Shown here: one piece after another, positions 21,181-34,149 of the stretch
Layout: each line of letters starts with the position of its first letter
How positions within the stretch are numbered: position 1 is the stretch's first letter
Source: Agarophyton chilense
Taxonomy: Eukaryota > Rhodophyta > Florideophyceae > Gracilariales > Gracilariaceae
Reading direction: 5' to 3'
DNA length: 64,000 bases
Assembly (NCBI GenBank): GCA_030374765.1
Contig: JARGXX010000105.1
Location: 1,922,001 to 1,986,000 of the forward strand
Translations under genes and position numbers: made by a program
The notes under the pieces: generated by a model
What the model was told of the DNA's origin: nothing
Database searches by the model: none
The model's input: the letters and a program-made list of their open reading frames with translations, nothing else

Positions 21181-22745
21181 TTGCGGTCTCCTCGTGTGGG
21201 TTTCCACTTCTTGCTCTTTCAGCCTTCGGCTTCAGGTGTGATGTCGAATGCGGCTTATGTATCCTCGTCTGGGATCATTCGAGCACCGTCTCGTCGGGCT
21301 CAACGTGGTTGTCCACATCCCGCGGACTTGGTGGGACGAGACCCTCTGGACGATGCTGACCTCTTCGCGCAGGCTCGCTGGTTTGACCCAGTCGCTCTTC
21401 GCGATGACGCGTTGATCAACCGATACGTTTTCAGCGGTTACCTTCCCGATGGCTTTGCGTATGCGGCTATCTGCAGCCACGATTGGCTTACTAACTTTTC
21501 TTTTCCAGATGAAGCGATTGCTCGGTATACCAATGAAAATATGGACAAAGCCCGAGCTCGGTTCACCAAGCTGGTATACCAGCGTCTGCACCGGTTCGTT
21601 AGCACGGTCATTCTCACTGGATATTGGAATCTGGATCCCTGGATGGCTCGCACGAATGGCGAGGGATATTTGTACATCGACACCTTTTACGAAGTCGACG
21701 TCGATGAATAACGCGGCTTACGCAATATACGCAACGCGGCACTCTGCTTTCGCCGGCCCTTGCTCCGTGCGGACTTCTACTTCCTCTACAAGAGATACAT
21801 TCCTTACTGTGATTATCCTCGTTGGGAACGACGTACGAGATACCACTTGGGCTACCTGGTTCCATACCAAATGATTGAGATTGATCGAATTAGGCGGAAT
21901 GCTCGTGTGGGACGATATCTCACGCTGCCAGAATACTTGGCGAAGATCGAGAGCCCTCGTGGATGTCCGGTGGAGCTTCCCCCTGCCATAACCTTTATCG
22001 GTTCCGCGTTGATCAACGACCCGTTGTCGGGATTCTGCACGTTCGTGTTCTCCAAGATCATTGCCAAGATGGCAGCGTTAATCTTCTGGGATGCATACGA
22101 TACCTATCGGATTTGGTACATGTCGCCAACAGCGCGGATATATGCGAGACAACTCGATCTTTCCCTTGTGTTGGGGTCCTGTGCCAATTACAACGAATTC
22201 CTACTCTTGGTAGACTTGATCGACAGTGTCGACCGGCATGGAGTTCCATTGGAGAAATCAGTTGAAGACACAAGGGTGCGCAATCGAGATCATTCGCCGG
22301 GACGCACAGCTAATTCTGGATATTTTGTGTAGTACAATCCCTGGACCAGCTATATAATCACGTCTGATCAGGCTCGTGACCTTCGTGCGAATCCTAGGCA
22401 GTGTCCTTCAAATAAGCGTACTGGATATGTGTAAGAGTCCACACCTTCTGAGTTTGCAGATCAGGAGCATGAAGAAGCTCCAGGTGCTGATGCAGAATTC
22501 GATTTCAAAAATGAACACGATCTATCCGGTACTGCGCCTGTGACGGCTGCTTCGACCCCAACGGGTACGACATCGGGGGTCAACCCGTCGATGGGGAAAC
22601 ATCATGGGTTCGCCCAATAACCGAGGGATGCGGAGGATCTCTTTTCGGCATCGTTGAGACAATTCCTCTTAGACGCGGCTTTCCCCGAAATACAGTTGCA
22701 AGGCGATCGTGCTGATCTTACCGCCATGCTGAAAAATCATACCCG
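21181..22745 (+). pseudogene. Antisense accessory ORF of element B, broken
   Basis: This ORF lies between the 3' LTR and the end of pol, on the strand opposite to pol. One frame runs from 21181 to 22332 with a TAA at 21709-21711, then continues past a TAG at 22330-22332 to about 22750 with more stops. It matches the antisense ORF of element C block by block: WFDPVALRDDALI, LVPYQMIEIDRI, GRYLTLPEYL, GCPVELPPAITFIGS with INDPLSG, WDAYDTYRIWY and LLLVDLIDSV. A C-terminal helix (RQFLLDAAFPEIQLQGDRADL) also matches. I know no family with these motifs. No membrane segment, signal peptide or zinc finger is visible. Conservation of protein rather than DNA suggests past selection on this strand. Confidence 0.7.
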
Positions 22746-23066
22746 CGGGTAAGTACGTTGACCATTAGATGTCGTCAACACCCTTGAGGCGATAACATAA
22801 ACCAAATTTCTCTGCCTCCGTGAATTCACGTTTCTCTGAGTACTTCTTCTTCTTCTCGAGTCCTCTCGTCTTCTTCTCTCATATCCTTCTTCGAATGGTA
22901 AAGGAAATTAGCAGTGGCTCCGTAGAATGGCGTCTGGAGAACCCATTATCGCGGTGTCGATCTTTGCAGGGAGTGGTAGTCAAATGCGAAGATAATAACT
23001 CACAACCTGCGAGCGCGGGAGATGAGTTATAGGCTCCCACATATCCCCTCTTGGATAAATACTGTA
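22746..23066. other. Spacer between antisense ORF and chromodomain end of B
   Basis: This contains a TTCTTCTTCTTCTCGAG-type pyrimidine-rich stretch (22845-22890). No gene seen. In element C the comparable spacer is where the convergent ends of pol and the accessory ORF meet. Confidence 0.4.
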
Positions 23067-26000
23067 TCAAAGGATACAATATAGTAGTCTGTGGGTGTCT
23101 TCGTCTTCGCCGTGATCGATGATGCTATCCATGACGTATTCCTGGGCATTTCCCAACGTTTCGGTGGATGGCGCGAGGTTCCTGGTCACCGGCATGTACC
23201 GTCTGACAAACGAACGCGTTGAATCCTGACGGGATATGACAACTTTGCCATTTACGGGAACCTCCCGGAAGAGCGCTTGAGAACTCCTTTTGTCTTCAGG
23301 TTGAACCTGCGTAGTCTGTTCGGACAGCAGAGAGCCTTTTTGTGCGACTGCAATGCCGTTCTCGGCTTCTGACTGCATTGTATTCGGGTCTACGGTTACC
23401 CCTTTTTCTTGACGTTGTGTGTTCTTTCTGTCCGTCTTAGGGGCCTGACCCAAACTGGGCTTCTTCACCGAGGTTTCAGCCGGAGGTGCATCCACCACTA
23501 ATCAAGATTAAGCTTCATCTTCGCCTTCTTCTCTCACGTCGGCTGCCAAGCGCGATCGCTCAGCGAGTGGCATTCCACTTTACGGTTCAATGTGAACGGG
23601 TGATGGCGTGTGAGCAGCCGCTTCTCGACCGGATCTAATTCTACTAAATTTGAAAATATCTTTCCTGTCTTCAGGTACTGTCGTCGTACCCGAGTGCTGG
23701 CTCTTGCAACGGGGCTTATTCAGACTTTTCAAAGAATTGCCGTGGAATGCCACTGTACTGCCGCGCAGCGGGAGATCACGAGCCGTGTCAGCGCCGTGTG
23801 CCACGGAAAACGGATCGTCTGATTCGATGGGTAGCTCCCGGTCCCGCATATAAACCGCGCTTTCTTTCCCAGTTTCCTGGGGTTCCGAGTTGTCTGGAGC
23901 GGTTTCAACAAGATCGCGCGAAAACGTTCAACGTCCTCTCCTTTGTTCAGGACTACAGTGTCATCGGTGAGCTCCATTACCTTGAAAGGTCCGGATGCTA
24001 CCGGTAGCAATTTGTGACGTGGTCCATTCTGCTTTTCAAGTCGTTCCACGCGAACAAACGCGTATCCTCCTACCCTAAGATCTGACAAATGTCTTCGACG
24101 TCGAGCGTCCGAATTACGTTTGTAACGCGCTTGCTTTTTCGCTAATTCTTGAGCCGCTTGCTCTGTTCTTAACCTCAGGTCCTGTCTCCATTTCAGATGA
24201 TTCTTCGCCGGTGTTGGTTTGTCTTCCTCGACTTCGTCCAACCTAAATGGTAGTGACAGTGGGCTACGTGATATCACGAGATCAAAAGGAGCGGCCTTGG
24301 TAGACGTATACACTTGCGTGTTGTACGGATAACAGAGTGTGTCTGTGTACATGTCCCACTCCTTCAGGTGATCCACGATGTAATGCCGAAGAGCGGCTTA
24401 TAACGTACGGTTGTAGCGTTCCACCTGAACATTACACTGTGGATGGTAAGTCGTGGTACACACGTTCTTGATGCTTAGTATTCGGCATACGTTCTGAAAG
24501 AAGTTAGCGACACACTGTTTTCCATTATCTGATAGCAGCACTTCCGGCGGCCCGTATACATACACCCAGTGCTTGATGAAAGCCTGAGCTATTACCGAGG
24601 CGGTTATCCTCTTCAACGGTACAGTCCGTACAAGTTTTTTGAATCGATCCCAGATTACCAATAGGTAGCAATATCCTTGATTGGAACGAATAAGCTCTCC
24701 AAATATGTCGATGCTGACGAATTGTAGAGGCGCCTTCGCCGGGAATTGGATCATCTTTTCCCTCTTCTTATAGAGTCTCACGCGATTTATTGCCCACGTT
24801 CGGAATAGCTTTACTGTAGCATGGCATTCCATTGCCGACGTTGGCCAATATAAGTCCCTCCTTAGGGTCATGAACAACCTTGTTCCTCCTAGTGTCCAGA
24901 TAGCTTCGCATAATGGGCCAAGTAGACTACACGACTCTTCAAAGCGTGCGGAACCTCGATCTGAAAATGCTTCTCGACATGCCTGAGCAATATACCTCGT
25001 TAGGCGAGCGAAAAGGGCAAATCCTCCCCCCCGTTAAGACGAGAGCGTATCGCTGTACGGAAGATATCTGTGAGTTGCTAATTCAAGAGCTCATTGATCG
25101 AGATAAGCTCGAGTTGATTAGAAGGTTCAGTTCCATGGGTTGCCATGAGAGGGTCTAATTGGGAATAATCCCCTTCAACTTCTTGAGCTTCAAGTTTCGT
25201 TCCATCTTTGTTCATCTCCATTGAGAAACACCGTAAATCTTCATCAATTTCTCCTTGGGTTTCTCCTAATGTTTTCAATCGCGGTAAAGCGTCTGCTTGT
25301 AGTTTAGCCAGTCCCTTCTTATATTTAACTTCGAAATCGAATTCAAATATTCGTAAGCGCCAACGTGTTAATCTCCCGGAGGGGTCTGTGATTGATAGTA
25401 ACCATCGTTGGGACGAATGATCCGTATGGATGGTAAACGTTTCTCTCTGGAGATAGCGTCGTAAAGTAGTCAGCGCCTACACAACCGTAAGGCATTCCTT
25501 TTCTGATATAGAGAAAATCTTCTCTGCAGCGTTCAGCGTTCGTGACCAATAACCGATTGGTTTCCTCTGACCGTCCTGATGGGTCTGAAAAAGGTCGCCC
25601 CCTACCTGATACTCACTGCAGTTGGTATCCAAAGAATCGGGTAGGTTATGTTTGGGCAAGGCCAATATTGGTGCTGTGAAGAGTTTTGTCTTTAAGGTCT
25701 TGAAGGCTTCGTGTTGGGCGGGTCCGAATTCCTCGAGCTTAACAGGCTATCATTTCCGCAACAATGTGTGCAATGGAGCTGAAATGTGCGAGTAGCGCGG
25801 CAAGAACTGTCTGTAGACGTTACATAATCCAGGGAAGGATCGAAAATGGGTCTGTGTGGACGGTGGTTAAGATTCGCAGACTATTTCTGTTTGAGCTTAA
25901 TGAATAGCAAGCTGACCAGGCCTAATTATGTGGCTCAAATACTTCATATTATTAGCGAACCATTCGCATTCCTTGAACGTCAAGGTAATACCTACTGTCT

Positions 26001-27668
26001 GCAAAGATTTGGAGATCTCCTCTACATGTCGCATATGACTTGCCATATCTTGAGAGAAGATAATGACATCGTCCAAATAGACTAGAAATGTTTTCCATTT
26101 ATACATCGAGATTAATATGTCCAGGGGGCACTGAAAAGTTGCCGGAGCATTAGTGAGTCCAAAGGGCATCCGCTTGAAACGGTATAGTCGAGCGTGTGAC
26201 ACAAATGCAGTCTTATCCTGATCCTTTTCGGCTACAGGATCTTGCCAATAGCCAGTGTTGGCGTCAAGCGTGGTGAACACGTTCGCATTGCGTAAGCTTT
26301 CTATACATTTGTCCATGCTAGGCAGTGGATAGTTGTCTCGCATCCGAACTGTGTTGAGTTTCCGGTAGTCGAAACAGAATCGTAAAGAACCATCAGGTTT
26401 TGGGACTAATACCACAAGTTAAGCCTAAGTAGATTGTGCTGCTTCTATTACTCTCGCTTCGAGCATCTTGGCAACATTGTCCTCCATGATCTGACGAGTT
26501 CGCGGTCCTGCTCCGTAAAGTGGCTGAAAAATGTGACAAGATCCCAGAATAACATCAGTATGATTCTTTATGGCGGAGATTTCTTCTAATTGTTCAATCC
26601 AAATAGAGGCATACTTTTCCAACATTTTTTTGATTCTTTCTTTATATCCTTCATGAAAATTCTCTAGAACTACCTCTTCTATCAGTTTGTCTGGGTCCTT
26701 CCGTCTTCTTTCGTTTGCGACTACTCTCTGGGACCTTCATGTACGCCAGTTGATTCGTCTCACATATCAGTAAACCCTAGCACTTCGGCGGTAGAGACAT
26801 GAGTCGGAACCACTGCTATTGGGTGCGGCAGAGCAGCTGCAACGATTTGATTCTTCGGTACACGATAATCGTTATCGATAAGGTTGCTAATGAGTATTCG
26901 GAAGGGTTTGTTCGGTTCAACTTGGGCAATTCCATTCGCTGCGGGAAGTTTTCGATGCTCGTATATAGCTGCATTAGGCTGGATTACCACGAGACCGTGT
27001 CGTTGTGTTATCACTTGTACCAAGATTTGGGATTGAGCCTTTAACACTGTACGTTTCGACACAGGAATCTTTGGTGGTGTACGACCACGAGCCAACTCTT
27101 ATTCCATTGAGGGTGGAAGTGGAGCATCTGTAAGGACTCTTCGTGGTGGTCTTCTCACTATCGACACTGTCCAGCCATCGTCTAATGTAACCAGTCGACT
27201 CCGAGGGCGAATGGCTTCGATAAATCTGTCCTACTAATCATACCCCAGAACAACAGGTGCAACCAGTGATTTGCGGACAACAAACGTCGCCTTCACTAAA
27301 ACGTGCCCGAGTCGAACTAGCAACTTCACAGTTCCAAGTGTTCCCATTGAATTCCTTTGAACATCTCGGATATCCGGCAACGGACCGTAAAGTATTTGTT
27401 CCTGATCGGTGGGTCGTAGTTCGGATATCCGAATAAAGTTCGGTCCGCCGCCTGTGTCAAGAACTGTCAGGCGGCGGGTCAATGAATCCTTGTCCGAGCC
27501 AATGTCGCCATAAAATTTAAAATTACTGTTCTGCATTATCAAAATAAAGTTTTCCCGTTTCGACAGAAAATTATAACGTCTCCAAGGACCTTTGAGTTCA
27601 CAGTCAAAGTGTACTCGCTTTCCAACGGACGGATTCAATCCGCTCGACGGAATGTGATGAGTCCTCAT
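23067..27668 (-). pseudogene. pol: pol of element B with partial chromodomain, broken
   Basis: The organisation is that of A, on the opposite strand. The protease has LDTGGGPNF near 27460. RT runs 26415-25897 (YLDDVIIFS intact here, unlike A), and RNase H lies near 25600-25480. The integrase spans 24877-24398 with the DDE segments, followed by an integrase C-terminal part at 24376-23729 that is identical in protein to A. It continues to 23067 with a linker and AQEYVMDSIIDHGEDE, matching the start of the chromodomain of C (VQEYVLDRIVGHSYD), then stops. Frames change near 26650 and 24980, the same places as in A. The copy cannot encode a full Pol. Confidence 0.85.
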
Positions 27669-27766
27669 CTGGACCTTGGGTCTCCAAGCGCAGTAAGAAG
27701 GAGCAGAGTACTGTCTGGTCGTCTTTACAAGATGGAATAGGGCCGACCTTCTAGGGGTTCTCTCAC

Positions 27767-29422
27767 TTATTTTTTCGACTGAGGCGGGTCGTTCGCCTTT
27801 GGGGCGTTGCTTCCAATTTGCGGACTAGCCTGTGGTGCTTCAGTGTTCTCAATTACTGGACCTACAGATTGACGTCCAGGATGGTAGCTAAGCCATGATT
27901 TCACCTCCCAGTAGGTACCAGCCGGCACTCGTGTTCTTTCCTCCTCTGAACGAGTGTCGTAATTCGTAAGGCCGCGAATTAAATCCTTTGCAGGAAGGGA
28001 ACATTCTGAAGAGAGATGATGACGGCCATAGCACAGATAGAATATTAGCGCTTCACGGCGTGCTGCCGATCTCGGTTGTGATTGTGACGCTATTCGCGTG
28101 TACACCCATCCAGGTTTTTCATTCTTGAATCCCACCTTCGGGAGTTTCATGTATGCACGGGATTATGGGCGTCTGCACTCCATAGCCATTAGAGCTTCTT
28201 CTTCTTGGGGTTCTGAGTGAAGTAGATCCTCTGTGGGCACCGATGAGTGCCAATAATCCATAAGGTTAATAGCATCGTGTTGCAATTGGTTATCGTGTCT
28301 AACTAACGACGACTCTCGAGAGTTTACTGGAGATTTCAGGTGGAACACCTTTCGAGTGGGTTTCGCGGCTTGTTTGCGTCTTTCCACTGCTCTGGATGCG
28401 CCAAACGTTGTGGTGTTCCGCGTAACTCTAGGAGCTCTTACCGCTTTATCTTCGGCTTGCGCAAACTGAACCAACTCCAGCAATGGGGTTCTTTCATGCT
28501 TCTCTCGAAACCAAGCCACTATAGATTTGATATTGGGATCGAGCCCATCGATGTACAAGGTATTTTTGTCCTCCGTTGAATGAAATTTTTCACAGCGCGT
28601 GACCATTCTGTCAAGCCTCGAGCTGTACTCTGCATCTCCCTCACCAGGTTTCTGGGTCGCATCACGAGGACCCAGGATAGCCTGCTGGATTGCGTTCGAT
28701 GTCGCATAGCTTCGCAGTAAGTACTGTACTGCCTCGGGCAAGGATGTTACACCTTTTTCGTCAGCTGCCAAGGATCCGCAAACGGAACGATATTGCTCGG
28801 ACGCAAAACCCATCAAGAAATGTGGTAATGAAACCCAAGCTTGAGGTTCACTCATTTCTAAGGTGTCCGCATCGCCAACAAAACGAGTAAGGAACTCAAT
28901 AATGAGAATGGTCGTTTTGCCATCAAAGACTAGATCATTCAATTCAATCCTCAACCACCTAATGTGGTCCTTAACCTTTGCATTTTCGCTACCCGATTGC
29001 TTCTTTCTTCCTCTCTCCAGTCTATACTCCATGTAGTCGTGGTCTTTTTGAAACAACGGATTCGTACAAGGAAGTGACCTGAAAGACTTGTACTTTGGAC
29101 CCTTCGTCTTCAATAGCCAAGAAGACTTGGTCCGCTTCGTAGAATGGGAACTACGATGATCTTCATCACTGAAATCGTCATTGGACGTATTCGACGAGTC
29201 CGACTCGGCGGCACTGGAGTCCTCATCCTCCGATCCTGATGAATCATTAGTAGTGGCCGGCTGGGATTCTCTCTTCTTTCGATGTCTTGAATTCGATTTT
29301 TTCGATGGCTCTTCCCTCAAGGGGACTTCATTTTCGTCTTTCATGATTTGGGTAGCAGTCGCTGATCTCATCACCATTTCAGAACGAGCGGATACCTCGA
29401 GCGATCCCCTCATGGGCACCAC
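27767..29422 (-). pseudogene. gag: gag of element B
   Basis: A 419-codon ORF (29422-28163) continues in the same frame, after one TAA shared with A, to 27767. It has an acidic Ser/Glu/Asp-rich stretch, the QAWVSLPHFLMGFASEQYRS and YLLRSYATSNAIQQAIL blocks, and LELVQFAQAEDKAVRA. A knuckle-like FYLCYGRHHLSSEC lacks the first Cys. It ends in AAAAAATAA, and pol follows in the -1 frame. The N-terminal segment seen in A (13968-14360) is not recognisable beyond about 29400, where similarity stops. B gag is better kept than A gag, the reverse of what a simple duplication would predict. Confidence 0.8.
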
Positions 29423-29957
29423 CGTTGATTATTTCTCGGCTTCGGCCATGAATTACCCTGTAGGTAATGTGCCAATGCCCATACCTGGCTCTTCCTCTTT
29501 CTCTACTGCTCCTTGTCCTTCGGGTACCTCTTCCGGTCTGCCGCCGTTACCTTTGACCCCTCAGGATTCTGCTCCCAATTGATCTAGGGCGGTCTCACAG
29601 TCACGCACTCCAAACCTTCCTGGTACTAGTTCCGGACTTTCTGGAGGACGCTTTACCGCACGCGGTACGGACTCCTTTCTAAAGGGACCTCTAAAGTTTT
29701 CTTACCTAGTGAAGTTTTCAAGAAACTTGTTTTTATTCTTAACTATACATTTTCTTTCCCTCCCCGCTGAGTAATCGCACAGCAAATGTCTTCTTCTCCC
29801 TTCTTGAGCGAACTGCACTAGTTTAAGTCATTCTCCATCGGTTGACGGGCGTTCGTTGCGCCTGCAAGTGTACCATAATCGGAAGTTGCGTGGTGTATGA
29901 TGAGTACTTTCTAAAGTCTCATCGCCAGGGCCACAGGCATACCACCAGACGTAGTAT
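29423..29957. other. Unassigned stretch between elements B and D
   Basis: A plus-strand reading at about 29380-29582 is rich in Pro, Ser and Thr (PVGNVPMPIPGSSSF) and could be the end of something. It has no recognisable family. The rest is non-coding, with no LTR. Confidence 0.35.
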
Positions 29958-31200
29958 CTAATACCTGCTGGTGTTCGTTTGTGACCTAAAATGGTGTCGA
30001 TCGCACACTTGAAGGCTGAAACCTAAGGGTGCCTGCCTAGTTGAGCTACATAGCCGTACTCTTGGGCTCCTTGGGTCTTCGTAAGGTCTGGAATTGTCTT
30101 TAGATCTTGCGATTGAACTCTTCTCGTACAACTTGGTGATTTTAACTTCGATTTTGCGAGTGCCGGGCCAATGGATGGGTTCGCGGTCGTGATCCACTCC
30201 TGAGGGTCTATTGAGACCGGCTCTACCGATACGATGTGTCCGAGCCCATCCATTCAAACCGTAAGGGTGTTCTCATTCGCTGAGATTACCTCATATAGTC
30301 TTTTAGACTTAGGGATTGGTTTCGATTTGGCATTTGCATCGATACGAATATCATCTCTTTCCTCAGATGGTGTCGGGTTCGATCAAATGAGAGGGATATC
30401 AATGAAGACAAAGTTCCCTGTTTCCACAGTGGTAGTCCTATTAGCCGCTTGGTCGTGGTAGGCTTTAGGAAGCTTCTGGACTACTTTCAGTTTGGCATGT
30501 GCTTCCTTTAAGGTTGTCCTGAGCTTGTTGAGTATATCCTTCTTGACGTGAGCGGAGGTAAGTGTACCAGCTGCTCGGTTGTTCTTGGGTCCTGTTTGAA
30601 GGACAATACCATGAGGTATTCGTGAGAGGACCAGGTCGAAGAAAGTAGTCTGCGTAGATCGGTGTACCTGAAAGTTAGAGGTATATTTTTGGGTCTGTAC
30701 ATAATCAGCCCATTCAGTTTTGTGTTCTTCTACGTAGTGTCGTAGTCTCGCCTCGAGAGTTTTGTTGAAGCTTTCCACTTGGCCGTTCGTCTTCGGAGAA
30801 TACGCCGTGGTATAGTAATGCTTCAACCCAAGCATTGTACAAACTGCCTCAAAGAACTTGGATGCGAAGTTCGAACCGTTGTCGGCTAGTAGGTGCATTG
30901 GGACACCGTACAAGTATACCCAATTTTTCAGGAAGGCTCTTTCCAAGACCGTCGACGTTGTGCTCTTCAGGGGTACAACCCTTGTGAGTTTGTAAAACCA
31001 ATCGGTGATGACCGCCACGAATGGGTAACTCTCTGAAGTTTTTCGCAGTGGGCCTAGGATGTTGATAGCTACAAATTTGAAGGGCCCAGCAGCCGGAAAA
31101 AGCTTCAGGTACTTTCTGAGCTTTCGGAAACCACATCAGGTCTTTACACACGAGACGCAGCGAGTCACATAGGTGTTAAAATCGTCAGCCATGTGGTTCC
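29958..31200 (-). pseudogene. pol: Integrase and C-terminal part of pol, element D
   Basis: The best block is 31018-30383: KLTRVVPLKSTTSTVLERAF, then LLADNGSNFASKFFEAV (second Asp of the integrase DDE) and YSPKTNGQVESFNKTL (with the Glu). The segment before it (31151-30849) is in another frame. The part after it (30257-29958) is a frameshifted tail, with no chromodomain that I can confirm. It closely resembles the same family as E rather than A, B or C. Confidence 0.75.
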
Positions 31201-31383
31201 AGTAGAAGTGTTTTTCAAGGTATAATATAATCATATTGCTCCTGTTTGACCTGGCAGTCTTAGATAATGCCCTAAATATAATATCTTCGGGCGTGAAGAC
31301 TCTGGTACCACCTTACGGAGTGCTCCGTCTAGGATAGAACGATGCACTAGGTAACCCTTATGGTATATATCGTACTGCGATCC

Positions 31384-33888
31384 TTAGATGCCAACGTGGT
31401 TGCTCAATGTCATGCAGTAAGTATCTGTAGTTTGTGCCCGCATGAGTTCCTCTCGGGTAGGAGAAGTGTCCTTTTTTCCTTCTATAGCTCCTACAATATA
31501 GAGTGATTCCTCCATATGTCCTTCTTCATCATACCATAGTCGTTTTTGTTCGTCCTTACCATACAATGGTGCCAGCTGAATCGTGGAGTATGGTATATCA
31601 TCTTCTACCGGTTCGGTGTCCAACCCATTGGTATTTTCCTGAGACATCGCACCCGCAATGTTGTGCTTTGTACCAGGGCGGTATTAGACTTCATAGTTAA
31701 TCTCCGATAGTCAGAGTCTTCATCGAGTTAACAGTCTGGAGTCTTCTACCAGACCGCATATTCTCCGTAAGGCTTTAGGATCTGTTCATGCACTACACTG
31801 AGCACCATATAGGTAAGGTCGCAGCATCAACATGCTTTATACCACGGCGAGGCATTCCATTTCCGTGGCGGAGTATTGTTGTTCCGTCTGTGTGAGCGGT
31901 AGGCTCCAATAAAAAACTGGGGACCTTACTTCATCGTCCTGCTCCTCCATCAGAGAGCAACCAATCTGAGTGTTGAGGACATCAGTATCCAACGTGTATG
32001 GATTCTCCGTTTTTGGTAAGGCCAATATTGGAGATGAAAGCAGAGCCGCTTTCAACAGATGGATGGCATCCAGTTCGTGGTATTATAGATATACAAACCT
32101 TTCTGGTGGTCCTTTTTAGATACGGTAATTTAGAGTGGCTGCTTTCTTTGCAAAGCCATTTATAAACCTGCGATAGAGGTTGCATAAACCTATGAAGGAG
32201 CGCATCTCCATTTGGATTGAAGGGATTTTCGCTTCTTGTACTGCTCTGATGTTTCGTTTGGCTACTTGGAGTTTTCCTGGGCTGATTGTGTGCCCGAGAT
32301 ACTCTACCTCCTAGTCAAAGAACTTGCACTTGCTTAACTTCAGAGTTACTCCAGCCTTTTTCAGGAGACCTAGTACGGAACGAACGTGCTCGTGGTGCTT
32401 TTCCATGATTTTGGAGTAGATCAACACGTCGTCTACATATACCAATGCGGGTGTCCACCTGACTTTCGACAATATAATGTAAAAACCTCGTCGAAAAGTT
32501 GCTGGCGCATTGCGTAAACTAAAAGGCATCTGCTGGAATCGGTAGAGACCAGAGTGACAGGTGAACGTGGTCTTATCTCTGTCCTCCTCGAGTATCTCTA
32601 TTGGCCAATAACCACATTTGGATTCCAATATAGTGATTATATTTCCGTCCCCTAGAGACTCGATGCACTCATCCATTTTTGGTATCGGATACGAGTCTCT
32701 TACCGTAACTGCATTCAACTTCTGATAGTCGATGCAGAACCGCATTCGGGTTTCTGCACGCATTTGCGCAAGCACCGCAGTGTTTTCTTATTCAGCATTA
32801 ACGGATTCAATAACACCTTCACGGATCATTCTCTGCACCTCCTGTATTTCTACTTTGCGGGCTTTTGGAGCGGCCCTGTACGGTTTTTGATGAATGGGCT
32901 AAGCGCCCCGCACAAGTCTATGCGGTGCTGGGTTGCTTCTATCGCACCCAGCCGTCCCAACCACATGAAGTCGAACGATTTCAGTAGGAAGAGTATACCT
33001 TTTCGATTTTTTCACGTTCAAGGTCGATATTTACGTCTTCTCTCCAATCTCTCACCTTCTCCATTTTCAGGTTGGTGTCGGTGTCCTCTCCGTTTTTGGC
33101 TTTTTTCTTTACCTTCTGGTTTTCATTCTCCCTCGCGCCCTACCCCCTTATCGTTCACGCCCACGTGGGGAGCTTTACCCTGGTAGCTGAAATTGCTTCA
33201 GTATATATTGAACGGGTAATTTGGTATATTCTCGACATTTTCAGTACCATCAAGGTCGTTTGTTTATCCACCAACTTGGCATGGTTCTGAATGGATACCA
33301 TACCTTGTGGAAAGGATGCGAGTTGTACTAAATTTTGGTGGGAAGGTGAAATGGATACCCTATGGGCTAATCTGACCTTATTATTTATTGTACCCTACGG
33401 TTGGTTTGCAATCTTCCGTCTGTTGTTCTGTTTCTAAGGTCTTCTGCGCTGACTAATAATGGCAATGCGGGTTCCATTGTGGAAAAGCATCGTATGGGAT
33501 CTGGATAGTACACATGTATGTGGCGGTGGATAATCGATGTCCCCAGAATTTAGTCCGTTGCCAATTGATTGATTACGATAAAGCGGACCCTTACCTCAAG
33601 GTTTCTAACCATGACCATGAGGGTAAGACAGCCACGGACTGAAAAAGGTCTATTGTTAGAATCCACGAGTGGGTTCTGCAGTGTTCAGGGCTGAATCCTG
33701 TCCAACACTCTTGGTGGTAATAGTCTAGCATTCACCTGAATGGATCCTGCTCCTCTATGCAGGACGGTACCACATGGAACCAAATGATTAGCAGTAAACC
33801 CAAGGGTGATGTTTACCTTGTGGTTACTGTGTTTGAGGGAGCGTATAGTGACTGGATCATCCATAACCTCTTCCTTTCGAGTGACCAA
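31384..33888 (-). pseudogene. pol: Protease-RT-RNase H part of pol, element D
   Basis: A protease remnant at 33770-33700 reads VLHRGAGSIQVNARLLPPRVL against VLDTGAGPNFLNSRVIPEAVL in E, so the catalytic DTG has become HRG. RT lies at 32775-32311 (FCIDYQKLNAVTVRDSYPIPKMDECIES, FQQMPFSLRNAPATF, YVDDVLIYSK with the YxDD site). RNase H is at 32055-31837 (LDTDVLNTQIGCSLM, TEMECLAVV). The frame changes repeatedly between blocks and stops are frequent. It is an old dead copy of the E family. Confidence 0.75.
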
Positions 33889-34149
33889 TGAGTATTAATC
33901 CATACTTGAACCAAATGGTATTGGAAGGCCTTCCGATTGGGCCCGGTTGGGAGTAGCCTTCACTGCAACTGGTTGGCGTTTTCCGTCTCGGGAACGGGCT
34001 CAGCTTTTGAGTTCTGTTTGTGACCAAATTGATCTTTTGGAATGCTATTGGGGGCACACTCGCATTCTTTTCCGGGCGAGCCGTTGCGGGTTGGGGACCG
34101 AAGACTTCCCGATGGTTCTGCTGCCGTACCTGTAGGAGCATGGATCGTA

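Larger units (their letters stand above)
20437..29400 (-). mobile_element. Ty3/gypsy element B, 5'-truncated
   Basis: On the minus strand: gag, pol, partial chromodomain, an ORF on the opposite strand, PPT, 3' LTR. No 5' LTR matching 13155-13766 is found between 29400 and 30000, so the 5' end is lost. Confidence 0.8.

Noticed and set aside
29181-29582. 133-codon plus-strand ORF over the gag of B
   Set aside because: Its first half is antisense to a conserved gag segment. The Pro-rich second half has no family.
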